Assembly: GCF_014838745.1 (NCBI RefSeq)
Contig: NZ_JABUXR010000003.1
Span: forward strand, 1-64,000
Reading direction: 5' to 3'
Length of the DNA stretch: 64,000 nt
DNA from: Limosilactobacillus urinaemulieris
GTDB taxonomy: Bacteria; Bacillota; Bacilli; Lactobacillales; Lactobacillaceae
The notes below the pieces were generated by a model. It worked only from the letters and a program-made list of their open reading frames with translations, had not been told where the DNA came from and did not search any database. A program made the position numbers and the translations under genes. Below are positions 37,167 to 45,895 of this stretch, piece after piece (the stretch's first letter is position 1; each line of letters begins with the position of its first letter).

Positions 37167-39146
37167 TTAATCTGCTGCAAGCGCATCAATCGGGTTTAAG
37201 TTAGTTGCCCGCCGTGCTGGTAATAATGCAGCTAAGAACGATATTACTAACGCTACCACAAAGGCAAAAGCAATATTACCAAAAGTAATTTGAATAATAT
37301 TATATTTAATCAAGTGGTACAGGCCATGATTAATTGCTAATGTAACAACAAGAACAATAATCAATGCTAAGATTGCCGAGAAAAAGCCAATAAATAATGA
37401 TTCAGACGTAAACAACCGTCGAATATCTTTCTTTCGTTCACCCAGTGCTCTTAAGATTCCAATTTCCTTGGTTCGCTCTGAAACCGACATATACATCGTT
37501 ACAATAATCATCAAGGCAGAAACAAGTAATGAAATTCCGGCAATCGCAGCTAATAACGTCGAGGCTAATTTAACGTACGTATTAACAGTCTTTAAAATTG
37601 AGCCAACTGTTACTGCACCTAAAATTCGTTTATTCTGACCGTTACGTAAATTATTAACCCGATCAGCAACAGTCTGTACCTGATTCAGATCCTTAACATT
37701 GACAGATAGAAAATTAGGCTGGACACTACCATTAGCTTCCCGAATCATCTTGGTTAGCGTTGCTGAATTAATCGAAGTCCGCACGCTAGTACCGTTAGAA
37801 ATTCCTGATACCTTGACATTTCCCTCTGCTTGAACAGGCTTTCCTGAACCATCAACCCAGTTAAAACTAAGCTTAACCGTTTTTCCAATTAATTGTCGAT
37901 AATTCTTAGCACTACTTAATTGAATTGCCTGTTGCTTAGTAAGGACAACTTCACCATTACCTGGCTTGTGGCCCTTAGTGATTCCCCTAGTAGTAGTTGA
38001 ACTAGTCCAACTATCCATTGAAGTGCCGTTCTGTTGAAGATCCTTGTATGATAACCGATAGCTTGGTATCGTATACCCTTTTTCAACAGAAGAGACCCCG
38101 GCAATCTTCTTCACCCGATTAATCTCACTCTGTTTAATAAACATTGATTGAGGATCAGCCATCATATTCTGGGTCGACATCTGTAACTGATCCTGTGTCA
38201 TCTTCTTGCCAGTCGTGTTTTTTAGAATCGTTACACTTCGCGGATTAGCTAGTGAGTTAATTTGATCTTGGATATAACCATTTACCCCATTGCCTAAACC
38301 ACTAAACAGGAGAACCGCAAATATCCCAATCGCAGTGCCTAGCATTATTAGTGAATTTCGCCAAAAATTATACATCAAATGCTTAAACGCAGTCCGGTAG
38401 CTTGCCATTGCTGGAAGAACTCGCGATTGAAGATGCTCTGGATCATCTGGAATCGGGTATGCCGGTCTAAGCCTTTCATCCCCATCAATTTTCCCGTCTG
38501 CAAGATGGACAATTCGAGTACCATGATCCGCTACTTCTTGTGAGTGAGTAACAGCAATTACTAGTTTGCCGTCTTTTGCAATATCATCCAGAAGGTTCAA
38601 TACTTCTTTCGTATTCTCAGAATCCAGGGCTCCTGTCGATTCATCAGCAATGATTAACTGCGGATCACTAGCTAGTGCCCGTGCGATCGCTACCCGTTGC
38701 TTTTGACCACCGGATAAATGGTTGGGATGTTTATTTACTTGATCTGCCAATCCAACCCGCTCAAGCAGTTCCAATGCCCGCTTTCGTCGAGCAGTTTTAT
38801 CTAATGTCGTCATATCAAGAGCAATCAAGACGTTATCAAGGACTGTTAAATGAGAAATCAAGTTGTATGACTGGTAAATATAACCAACAGTTGAGCGCCG
38901 ATAGTTGTCTAGCTGTTTCTCCTTACCGTGATCAATCGTCTTCCCATCAACGATTACTTTTCCTTCAAAATCACGGTCTAAGCCCCCAATAATATTCATT
39001 AAAGTGGACTTTCCACCACCGGATTCTCCAAGAATCGAAACAAATTCACCACGTTCAAAAGAAAGGTTAATCCCTTTGAGAACAGGAAATTTCTGTTTAT
39101 CTAGGTAATATGCTTTGCGGATATCCTTTAACTCAAGAAAGGACAT
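37167..39146 (-). CDS. MacB-type ABC transporter, fused ATPase and permease (659 aa)
   Basis: A single polypeptide. The N-terminal ATPase (1-225) has Walker A GESGGGKST, signature LSGGQKQR, Walker B LIIADESTGALD and H-loop VTHS. A membrane helix (~268-290) and a large extracytoplasmic MacB-like domain (~295-525) follow. Three C-terminal helices (~530-650) include the ERTKEIGILRALGERKKDIRRLF coupling loop. Such fusions act as mechanotransmission exporters of peptides, antibiotics or lipids. It lies 122 nt downstream of hrtA on the same strand, with a TATAAT-like element in the gap, so it may be co-transcribed or separately expressed. Substrate unknown. Confidence 0.9.
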   Translation of the reverse strand: MSFLELKDIRKAYYLDKQKFPVLKGINLSFERGEFVSILGESGGGKSTLMNIIGGLDRDFEGKVIVDGKTIDHGKEKQLDNYRRSTVGYIYQSYNLISHLTVLDNVLIALDMTTLDKTARRKRALELLERVGLADQVNKHPNHLSGGQKQRVAIARALASDPQLIIADESTGALDSENTKEVLNLLDDIAKDGKLVIAVTHSQEVADHGTRIVHLADGKIDGDERLRPAYPIPDDPEHLQSRVLPAMASYRTAFKHLMYNFWRNSLIMLGTAIGIFAVLLFSGLGNGVNGYIQDQINSLANPRSVTILKNTTGKKMTQDQLQMSTQNMMADPQSMFIKQSEINRVKKIAGVSSVEKGYTIPSYRLSYKDLQQNGTSMDSWTSSTTTRGITKGHKPGNGEVVLTKQQAIQLSSAKNYRQLIGKTVKLSFNWVDGSGKPVQAEGNVKVSGISNGTSVRTSINSATLTKMIREANGSVQPNFLSVNVKDLNQVQTVADRVNNLRNGQNKRILGAVTVGSILKTVNTYVKLASTLLAAIAGISLLVSALMIIVTMYMSVSERTKEIGILRALGERKKDIRRLFTSESLFIGFFSAILALIIVLVVTLAINHGLYHLIKYNIIQITFGNIAFAFVVALVISFLAALLPARRATNLNPIDALAAD

Positions 39147-39268
39147 AGTCTCCTCCTTAACTGTTCTATCTAAACACTTATTAATATAAAGATTATATCA
39201 AGGTTACCGCTCTTATAAAATTACCTCAGATAATTCTAAACTAAATCTTATTATCATTTCCCGGGAAA

Positions 39269-39955
39269 TTATTGGTGAACTTTTTCGCATTTTAGTTTGC
39301 CATCTTCCAATTGATAAACCTTATCGGCAAATTGACGTAACCGAAGATCATGAGTTACTACGATTACTGCCTTGTTTCGTTTGGCAGCTAATTCTTTTAA
39401 CAGTTTTCCAACCATTTCCACCCGATCACTATCAAGAGCAGATGTTGGTTCATCAGCTAAAATAATTTGTGGTTCAGTATAAAGTGCTCGAGCAATTGCG
39501 ACTCGTTGATTTTGCCCACCAGAAAGCTCTGCCGGATACTGTTTTAAGAGCTTCTCAATTCCAAGTTCGTCTAATAATTCATGGAATTCTTTTTGATCCA
39601 TATTGCCATCTTCCTTTACTTGCTGAACCAGCTTAAATTGATCGGCAATGTTTAGGTATGGTAACAAGTTATACGATTGAAGGACAAAGCCAATTTTATT
39701 TAACCGAAATTGATCTCGTTCCTTACTGGGCATGCTCAAGAAATCTTGACCATCAACGATTACTTTCCCGCTATCCGGTGTTTGAAGACCACCCGCAATT
39801 GTAAGAAATGTACTTTTTCCAGAACCCGAAGGACCAAGGACCAAACATAGTTCACCGAGATTGGCGGTAAAATTAACATCCTTTAATACCTGGACTTTGC
39901 CGATACCCTTACCGAAGGACTTATTTACATTCTCTAACTTGATAGCTGTTTCCAT
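39269..39955 (-). CDS. hrtA: Heme-efflux-type ABC transporter ATP-binding protein (HrtA-like)
   Basis: A 228-residue ATPase with Walker A GPSGSGKST, Q-loop FVLQSYNLLPY, signature LSGGQNQR, Walker [13 protein letters not shown] and H-loop VVTHD. The order TetR-permease-ATPase and the operators upstream match hrtRBA of Lactococcus lactis, in which HrtBA expels excess heme. The start is set by an AAGGAGGGG site. It follows the permease gene with a 13-nt gap. Confidence 0.8.
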   Translation of the reverse strand: METAIKLENVNKSFGKGIGKVQVLKDVNFTANLGELCLVLGPSGSGKSTFLTIAGGLQTPDSGKVIVDGQDFLSMPSKERDQFRLNKIGFVLQSYNLLPYLNIADQFKLVQQVKEDGNMDQKEFHELLDELGIEKLLKQYPAELSGGQNQRVAIARALYTEPQIILADEPTSALDSDRVEMVGKLLKELAAKRNKAVIVVTHDLRLRQFADKVYQLEDGKLKCEKVHQ

Positions 39956-39968
39956 AATTCTCCCCTCC

Positions 39969-41033
39969 TTAATTAAGTGCCTCAACCGGATCAATCTTTA
40001 AAATTAGTCGTACCGGCAGCAACGCTCCTAATATTCCTAAAATAATCATCACAGAAGACAATCCTAAAATTAAGGGCCAGTTCATCAAAATTGGTACTGA
40101 GGTTGGTAACATCAGTGAAATCAGTTCAGTTAAAATAATTCCTCCAATATCGCCAACAAGGACCAAGATTATTGCCTGAGCTAGCGTTGAACTGATCAGG
40201 TGCTTTGCAGGAACCCCTTGAGCTCTAAGCACAGCGAAATGGGCCATTTTCTGCATCGTTAAGATATAGAGGAAAACGGCAATGATAATCAATGAAATTA
40301 CCATTAAAAATGAAATCATAAAGATAAAAGTTGTATTCTGAGCTCGGTAGCCTGGCAACTTATCAATAAATTCTTTTACTGTATAGTGAGCTAACTGAGG
40401 TTCATTACTAGCTGCTTGCTTTTGATTGCTAAAAATACCACTAGCAACAATTGAACTATTTGCTCCCTTTAATTTCCGCCATGTTCCCAAGCTGCCGTAA
40501 GCAATTGGTGCAATATTTAGCTTTGCGTTCTTCGCAAAACCAACAACTTCGTATTTTTGCGAAAGTGAATTTAAGGTGACCTTTCCTCCTAAGCGGTATC
40601 CCTTATCTTTCATGCTCTCATCCAATACAATCTGGTGATCATTCTTTGCCCGGTGTCCACTAACTAGTTCTAACTGGTCTTGATAAATAAATTGATCGCG
40701 ATCTAAGCCAACAAACTGGATATTTTCCTTATGGCGGTCCGTTTTAGCGCTTGTTTCGATGACTACCGGAGTTGCCCCGACAAGCGCATCATTTTTAGAA
40801 AGGCCTTTAACTTGATCCTTTGTAATTAATGATTGACTAAGACTATCGTTACTATCCTTATTTAAAAATACTGTCTGAGTATCCCAGGACTTTATCGCTG
40901 CCGTATTCTCATTCGCTAGCCCCAGCATTAATCCCATTAAGATCAGCATTAAATAGCTAATCAGGATAAACATCGCCATTATTAGGCCATAACGAAATTT
41001 TTCATGTAAAATTTCCTTAATTGCTAAAAACAT
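39969..41033 (-). CDS. hrtB: Heme-efflux-type ABC transporter permease (HrtB-like, FtsX family)
   Basis: A 354-residue permease with four membrane helices. One is N-terminal (~15-40), then comes a ~190-residue extracytoplasmic domain, then three helices (~230-255, 280-310, 320-345). It begins MFLAIKEILHEKFRYGL, the usual start of this DevC/HrtB-like family. The alternative GTG at 41042 overlaps the hrtR stop. In HrtB the outward domain and transmembrane dimer form the heme exit path. Co-transcribed with hrtR and hrtA. Confidence 0.8.
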   Translation of the reverse strand: MFLAIKEILHEKFRYGLIMAMFILISYLMLILMGLMLGLANENTAAIKSWDTQTVFLNKDSNDSLSQSLITKDQVKGLSKNDALVGATPVVIETSAKTDRHKENIQFVGLDRDQFIYQDQLELVSGHRAKNDHQIVLDESMKDKGYRLGGKVTLNSLSQKYEVVGFAKNAKLNIAPIAYGSLGTWRKLKGANSSIVASGIFSNQKQAASNEPQLAHYTVKEFIDKLPGYRAQNTTFIFMISFLMVISLIIIAVFLYILTMQKMAHFAVLRAQGVPAKHLISSTLAQAIILVLVGDIGGIILTELISLMLPTSVPILMNWPLILGLSSVMIILGILGALLPVRLILKIDPVEALN

Positions 41034-41038
41034 CTTAA

Positions 41039-41557
41039 TCACGCTTTCTTTGTCAGAAGTCGAATTGCTTCATAACATCGTTCGATAATCTGCTTTTCCT
41101 TCTCTGGAGATTGGAGGCTCTCCTTGATTGCCTCATGACTTAATACCATCACTCCCCACTCTCGACTATCTTTTGGTTGCGGTGCCTTAGAGTGACTTGG
41201 CTTGACTAGGCTTTCATTTACTTGAAAATGAAGCCTCATCAAATCTTGATACGGACTGCCATTAACAGCATCTAAAAATTCTTTAATCTGCTTCCGGTAC
41301 TCTTCCGCACTAAGTATTTGGTTACTGTTCGTGATCTTTTTATGAATTTCAACCATTGCTTGTTGGTAAAGATAAGTATATGCACCTTGCAAATCATCAA
41401 AGTACTTGTAAAACGCCCCACGAGCAATTCCAGCTTCTTTAACAATTCGTGCAACTTGTGCTTCAGAAACACTATGATTACTAAACTCCAGCAATAACGA
41501 CTGAACGATCTTTTTCTTTTTATCTTCATTTAAATTTAAAAAAGTTGTACTTGGCAT
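41039..41557 (-). CDS. hrtR: TetR-family repressor, HrtR-like (heme sensor)
   Basis: A 172-residue TetR regulator. The HTH is SVSEAQVARIVKEAGIARGAFYKYFDD (residues ~29-55), followed by an all-helical ligand domain. His72 is present (MVEIHKK), the same number as one heme ligand of lactococcal HrtR. His141 (VLSHEAI) is a plausible counterpart of the second, His149. Two copies of a 13-bp palindrome flank its promoter and share the TGACAC-A-GTGTCA core I recall for HrtR. The ATG at 41557 has GGAGG; the frame back to 41593 would include an operator. Heme binding would release repression of hrtRBA. Confidence 0.8.
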   Translation of the reverse strand: MPSTTFLNLNEDKKKKIVQSLLLEFSNHSVSEAQVARIVKEAGIARGAFYKYFDDLQGAYTYLYQQAMVEIHKKITNSNQILSAEEYRKQIKEFLDAVNGSPYQDLMRLHFQVNESLVKPSHSKAPQPKDSREWGVMVLSHEAIKESLQSPEKEKQIIERCYEAIRLLTKKA

Positions 41558-41579
41558 TTTAATTCCTCCATCGCTAAGT

Positions 41580-41644
41580 TGACATTGTGTCACTTTAGTT
41601 GAATTAACATTAACATTTTAGTGACACAGTGTCAACTTAAGAAC
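41580..41644 (-). promoter_or_regulatory. Promoter with two HrtR-type operators
   Basis: TGACACAGTGTCA (41632-41644, perfect palindrome) and TGACATTGTGTCA (41580-41592) lie 52 bp apart, about five helical turns. They sit within a larger 19-bp inverted repeat. The minus-strand -35 TTGACA overlaps the first site, and a -10 TAATGT follows after 17 nt. A repressor bound at both sites would block the promoter. Confidence 0.78.
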
Positions 41645-41661
41645 AAAAAAAGAGAATCAGA

Positions 41662-41691
41662 AAAAGTTCTTCCTGATTCTCCTACTATAAT
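41662..41691 (-). terminator. Terminator after the alcohol dehydrogenase gene
   Basis: On the minus strand GAGAATCAG / CTGATTCTC encloses a 12-nt loop and is followed by a seven-T run. It lies just upstream of the hrtR promoter. Confidence 0.78.
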
Positions 41692-41735
41692 TCGGTAGTT
41701 TTAAACTTAACTAAGACTAATTTCCAGCTTCTGTT

Positions 41736-42749
41736 TTATGCTTCTTCCCCAGCTAACTTAACAACAGCCTTAGAAACACCCTTAATTCGACCATTTACAA
41801 AGCCATCAACTTCTTTAAGGTCAAATTCGTGAGAAAGCAATGGTAAAACATCAACCTTACCTGAACCCATCAAAGCAATCGCATCTTCAAAGCAGTAAGG
41901 GTTAATGAAGGCCCCTTGAATGGTTAATTGCTTTTGGAATACTTCATAACTGTTAATGGAGAACTTATCATCTGGATTCCCAACACCAAACATCAATACT
42001 TGGCCACCACGAGCAGCTGCTTCAACCGCTTGTTCTTGTGTTTCTGGGCGACCAACGGCTTCAATAACAATGTCATAAGTATCGTTAGGAATCTTTTCAC
42101 CCTTAGCGGTGTTAATAGTCTTCGCACCAAATTTGTCATGGTTTAACTTCAACTTGTCTTCGGAAAGACCACTTAAAGTAACTTCTTCTACTCCTTGAGC
42201 AAGTAAAGTCTGAACAAAAAGTTGTCCCATGAAGCCATCACCAATAACCAATACTTTTTGGTATGGGTGTAATTCAAGAAGGTCAACCCCGTGAACGGCA
42301 CATGAAAGTGGTTCAGTAACCGCAGCAGCCTTTAATGAAAGACTGTCAGGAATTGGGTAAACAACCTTAGCTGGTGCAGTAAAGTAGTCTTCAAATCCAC
42401 CATCACGAGTAACACCAACAGCATCTAAGTGTTCACAAAGTTCTGGACGGGATGTCCGGCAGTACTTACATTCGCCACAGTAAATGTTAGGGTCAACAGA
42501 AACCCGGTCCCCGACCTTAACATTCTTAACTTCTGAGCCAACCTTAGCAACTACACCAGAGTTTTCGTGTCCTAATACGATTGGCGGAACAGCGTCTGCT
42601 GAACCTGGTAAGCCAGCGTAGAGTGCGTGATCGGTTCCACAAATACCTGCATAAGCAGTGTGAACAAGCACTTCATCGGGCTTGATTTCAGGCATATCAA
42701 CGTCTTTAACTTCTAAGTTCTTAACAGCAGTTAATACAAGAGCTTTCAT
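41736..42749 (-). CDS. Zinc-dependent medium-chain alcohol/polyol dehydrogenase
   Basis: A 337-residue MDR dehydrogenase. Catalytic zinc ligands are in AGICGTDHALYAG and LGHENSG. The structural zinc loop is YCGECKYCRTSRPELC. The Rossmann fold starts at VLVIGDGFMGQLFVQ. It is close to the sorbitol/galactitol-1-phosphate/2,3-butanediol dehydrogenase branch, but the exact alcohol is not predictable. Monocistronic. Confidence 0.88.
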   Translation of the reverse strand: MKALVLTAVKNLEVKDVDMPEIKPDEVLVHTAYAGICGTDHALYAGLPGSADAVPPIVLGHENSGVVAKVGSEVKNVKVGDRVSVDPNIYCGECKYCRTSRPELCEHLDAVGVTRDGGFEDYFTAPAKVVYPIPDSLSLKAAAVTEPLSCAVHGVDLLELHPYQKVLVIGDGFMGQLFVQTLLAQGVEEVTLSGLSEDKLKLNHDKFGAKTINTAKGEKIPNDTYDIVIEAVGRPETQEQAVEAAARGGQVLMFGVGNPDDKFSINSYEVFQKQLTIQGAFINPYCFEDAIALMGSGKVDVLPLLSHEFDLKEVDGFVNGRIKGVSKAVVKLAGEEA

Positions 42750-43126
42750 TAATAATACCTCGCTTGTGAAATCTTTCTTTTAACTTATGCGTTTGATTAT
42801 AATTGAATTTACGCTCTGATGTCAACCGGTTAACATAGATTTCTTCTACTATTTTTGTTATTTCATTTCTCGTTCCTTTTTTAGAAATAATTAACTAATT
42901 TTATGAATTTTAAATTTTATTTTCGCTTTTTGAAAGCGGTTTGATCCTCATTAGGTCAACCAAAATTTGCCTTTTGCTTTTCCTTATTTCATTAACAAAG
43001 CCCGTCAAATAGGCGATCTTCCATTGTAGTATATTATTTTTTATGTTATCCTAAAAAAGTAATCAATTTAAGTTAACCGATCTGTTCAATTTGTGTTAAC
43101 AAAAAAAGATGAAAGGTGGATTTGGC
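42750..43126. other. Divergent regulatory region between the alcohol dehydrogenase and mntH
   Basis: About 375 bp, AT-rich and without coding potential. It contains a cre-like TGAAAGCGGTTTGA at 42931-42944 (12 of 14 consensus positions) and the GAAAGGTGG ribosome site of mntH. An MntR-type operator was looked for and not convincingly found. Confidence 0.45.
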
Positions 43127-44713
43127 GTGGACAACACAAAAAATCAACACCGTAAGCATCATTTAATTGAATATGCTAACGGTAAGTCTCTGGAAGAGAT
43201 TAACGGAACTGTTAAGGTTCCACATGGTAAAGGTTTCTGGCGAACATTATTCGCTTACTCTGGCCCTGGTGCATTAGTTGCCGTGGGTTATATGGATCCT
43301 GGTAACTGGGCTACTTCAATTACCGGTGGTCAAAGTTTCCAGTACACCTTAATGACTACTATCTTGATTTCAAGTTTGATTGCGATGTTACTCCAATACA
43401 TGGCAGCTAAACTCGGAATCGTGAGTCAAATGGACTTGGCCCAGGCAACACGGGCCCGTACCGGTAAAGCATTAGGTGTTATTCTCTGGATCATGACTGA
43501 GTTAGCCATCATGGCAACTGATATTGCTGAAGTTATTGGTGCCGCAATTGCCCTTAACTTGTTATTCCATATTCCGTTGATTCCATCAGTATTTATTACC
43601 GTTCTTGATGTTTTGGTATTGCTATTATTAACCAAGATTGGTTTCCGGAAGATCGAAGCAATTGTTGCCTGCCTAATTTTAGTTATTCTGTTCGTCTTTG
43701 CCTACCAAGTCGCATTGTCACACCCTAACTGGGGTGCTGCTTTTGCTGGCTTATTGCCTTCCACTAAGGCAATTGCTAAGTCACCAGAAATTGGTGGAAT
43801 TACTCCATTAAGTGGTTCACTTGGTATCATTGGTGCGACTGTTATGCCTCACAACTTATACCTCCACTCAGCAATTTCTCAAACTCGGCAAATCGACCAC
43901 AACGACTTGGATAGTATCCGCCAAACTGTTCGGTTCACTACTTGGGATTCTAACATTCAATTGTCATTAGCCTTTGTTGTTAATGCATTACTGTTAATCA
44001 TGGGGGTTGCCGTATTTAAGACTGGTGCTGTTCAAGATAGTTCATTCTTCGGTCTTTACGATGCATTGAACAACACTTCGATGCTCAGTAATCCAATTTT
44101 AATTGCGGTTGCTAAGTCTGGTGTTCTTTCAACGCTATTTGCTGTTGCGTTATTAGCTTCTGGTCAAAACTCAACCATTACTGGTACCTTAACTGGTCAA
44201 GTAATCATGGAAGGGTTTGTTCACATGAAGATGCCACTTTGGGCTCGGCGGCTTGTTACACGGATCATCTCGGTTATCCCTGTTTTGATTTGTGTTGGGA
44301 TGACTTCAGGCGAATCAACTATCCAACAACACACCGCGTTGAACCTTTTAATGGAAAACTCTCAGGTCTTCTTAGCATTTGCCTTACCATTCTCAATGTT
44401 GCCATTATTAATGATGACTAACAGTGATGTTGAAATGGGTGAATTTAAGAACCGTGGCTGGGTTAAGGTTTGTGGTTGGATCTCAGTTGTTGCATTAACC
44501 TTCTTGAACCTTTACAACCTTCCTTCAACATATGAAGGATTTGATATTTGGTCAAAGAGTACTTCAGATGTTCTAGCCTACATCACCATCATTATCATCC
44601 TTGTTCTCTTAGCTTGGACTTGTGTTGAACTATACCGTGGTGACAAACGCTTTGCCGCTGAAGGAAAAGGGTTCGGCCAAAAGGAAGAAAAGATGATTGA
44701 TAGTAAGGACTAA
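43127..44713 (+). CDS. mntH: Nramp-family divalent metal (Mn2+) transporter MntH
   Basis: A 528-residue membrane protein with eleven to twelve helices that imports Mn2+ (and Fe2+) with protons. The metal site is visible as DPGNWATS in helix 1 and MPHNLYLHS in helix 6. The GTG at 43127, eight nt after AAAGGTGG, is preferred over the ATG at 43109, which overlaps that site. Manganese is important for lactobacilli as an oxidative-stress buffer. Single gene followed by a strong terminator. Confidence 0.93.
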   Translation: MDNTKNQHRKHHLIEYANGKSLEEINGTVKVPHGKGFWRTLFAYSGPGALVAVGYMDPGNWATSITGGQSFQYTLMTTILISSLIAMLLQYMAAKLGIVSQMDLAQATRARTGKALGVILWIMTELAIMATDIAEVIGAAIALNLLFHIPLIPSVFITVLDVLVLLLLTKIGFRKIEAIVACLILVILFVFAYQVALSHPNWGAAFAGLLPSTKAIAKSPEIGGITPLSGSLGIIGATVMPHNLYLHSAISQTRQIDHNDLDSIRQTVRFTTWDSNIQLSLAFVVNALLLIMGVAVFKTGAVQDSSFFGLYDALNNTSMLSNPILIAVAKSGVLSTLFAVALLASGQNSTITGTLTGQVIMEGFVHMKMPLWARRLVTRIISVIPVLICVGMTSGESTIQQHTALNLLMENSQVFLAFALPFSMLPLLMMTNSDVEMGEFKNRGWVKVCGWISVVALTFLNLYNLPSTYEGFDIWSKSTSDVLAYITIIIILVLLAWTCVELYRGDKRFAAEGKGFGQKEEKMIDSKD

Positions 44714-44838
44714 AGAATCCTACTGAAGATTAAAACTTCCTTTATTATTCACTCACAAATTCTTCAAATTTTACCTATATATTAGGAAGCATAAGATAAC
44801 TCCTATATCTTTTCCTCCCTAAATAAAAGCAAAGATTC

Positions 44839-44879
44839 AAAAATTAGGGACTGGGGTAATTCCCAGTCCCTAATTTTTT
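44839..44879 (+). terminator. Terminator in the mntH downstream region
   Basis: The stem AAAAATTAGGGACTGGG / CCCAGTCCCTAATTTTT has a short GTAATT loop, 126 nt past mntH. The gap before it holds nothing recognisable. Confidence 0.88.
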
Positions 44880-44975
44880 GCTTCTAAGTAGCACTAAGCC
44901 AGTCGATAATCCGGTAAAATGTTATAATATATCTTTGATAATATAAGTCTCATCCTTAACTTTGAGGTGAATTCA

Positions 44976-45557
44976 TTGAATAATCAAAATAATAATGAAC
45001 GTCCTACTCGCGTTCAGCTATATGATTCAAATAATAGTCGTCGTTCCCACCTTCATAAAGGCGGTAAAAAGCCAAAAATGCCCCACTTTAAGGGGAAAAA
45101 TAAGCTTTTCAAAATCCTGCTGGCAATTCTGTTAGCAATTTTAGTGATCATGATTATTGTCTTTTTGATCAAGCAACAAAACCCTGTTAATACTGATAAC
45201 AACGACACAACAGTCTCAACTAGCAGTAAGTCGTCGTCACACAAGAAGAAGCATCATAAAAAACACCAGTCTTCTAGTACCAGCGATGATAATCAGGATA
45301 CTTATTCATTCTCTTACTCCACTAGTAACGGTGGCGGTTCACGGGGAACACAGCATTACTCAAATCAAGACCAACATCCCACAAATAATAATGGTGGAAA
45401 CACTCCTTCTTCTCAACCTAGCACCCCACAGGCAAACCAAAACAATAATAACGGGAATGCTCACCAACCTAGCAATTCCGGTAATAGCCAAACTAATAGC
45501 GGAAATAACGGGGGTAGTACTGGTTCTACACCAGCAACAAATTCTGCTAGTCATTAA
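44976..45557 (+). CDS. Asn/Ser-rich single-pass membrane protein
   Basis: A 193-residue protein. It has a basic cytoplasmic N-terminus (~1-45) and one membrane helix (KILLAILLAILVIMIIVFLI, ~46-66). A long low-complexity extracellular tail follows, with a Lys/His cluster (KKKHHKKH) and then Asn/Ser/Gly/Thr/Gln-rich sequence. TTG at 44976, six nt after GAGGTG, is the likely start; the GTG at 44967 overlaps that site. A surface-exposed, disordered protein of unknown function, placed just before the thrS leader. Confidence 0.7.
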   Translation: MNNQNNNERPTRVQLYDSNNSRRSHLHKGGKKPKMPHFKGKNKLFKILLAILLAILVIMIIVFLIKQQNPVNTDNNDTTVSTSSKSSSHKKKHHKKHQSSSTSDDNQDTYSFSYSTSNGGGSRGTQHYSNQDQHPTNNNGGNTPSSQPSTPQANQNNNNGNAHQPSNSGNSQTNSGNNGGSTGSTPATNSASH

Positions 45558-45575
45558 AAAAATTTAAAAAGGGGG

Positions 45576-45603
45576 TTGCGATCCGTTCTCCCAGTGATAT
45601 AAT
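45576..45603 (+). promoter_or_regulatory. thrS leader promoter
   Basis: -35 TTGCGA (45576-45581), a 16-nt spacer and -10 TATAAT (45598-45603) lie immediately upstream of the T-box leader. Confidence 0.6.
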
Positions 45604-45609
45604 CATAGG

Positions 45610-45868
45610 CAATTGAAGGATATGCACATTAGTTACCCTCTACTAGGGAGTCGGTGTCTAGGCTGGAAACACCGTTGAGGATCTAATTATTGTTGTACCA
45701 CCTTTACTTATTGCTTGCCGAAATAAGGCGAGTCGGGTCGTGTCCGTTAATACACCTTAGAGAGGACAGTATTAATATGTCCTGAAGATGGGTGGAACCA
45801 CGCTAATTATAAAAATAATTGACGTCCCTAACACTACTAAAGTAGTAGTGTTAGGGACGTTTTTTGTT
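45610..45868 (+). ncRNA. T-box riboswitch of thrS (specifier ACC, Thr)
   Basis: The leader contains a stem I region with specifier ACC (45671-45673, in GGAAAC-ACC-G, Thr). The T-box GGGTGGAACCACG is at 45790-45802. The terminator ACGTCCCTAACACTACT / AGTAGTGTTAGGGACGT plus T6 lies at 45822-45866. Uncharged tRNA-Thr would stabilise the antiterminator and allow thrS transcription. Confidence 0.9.
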
Positions 45869-45895
45869 TAACTAAAAAAAAGGGAGAGATTGTTT

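Noticed and set aside
42931-42944. cre site controlling the alcohol dehydrogenase or mntH
   Set aside because: Two mismatches at positions that are normally conserved, and no clear promoter context; noted only as cre-like.
45200-45550. Low-complexity tract as a non-coding repeat
   Set aside because: It keeps one open frame encoding an Asn/Ser-rich tail after a clear membrane helix, so it is treated as coding.
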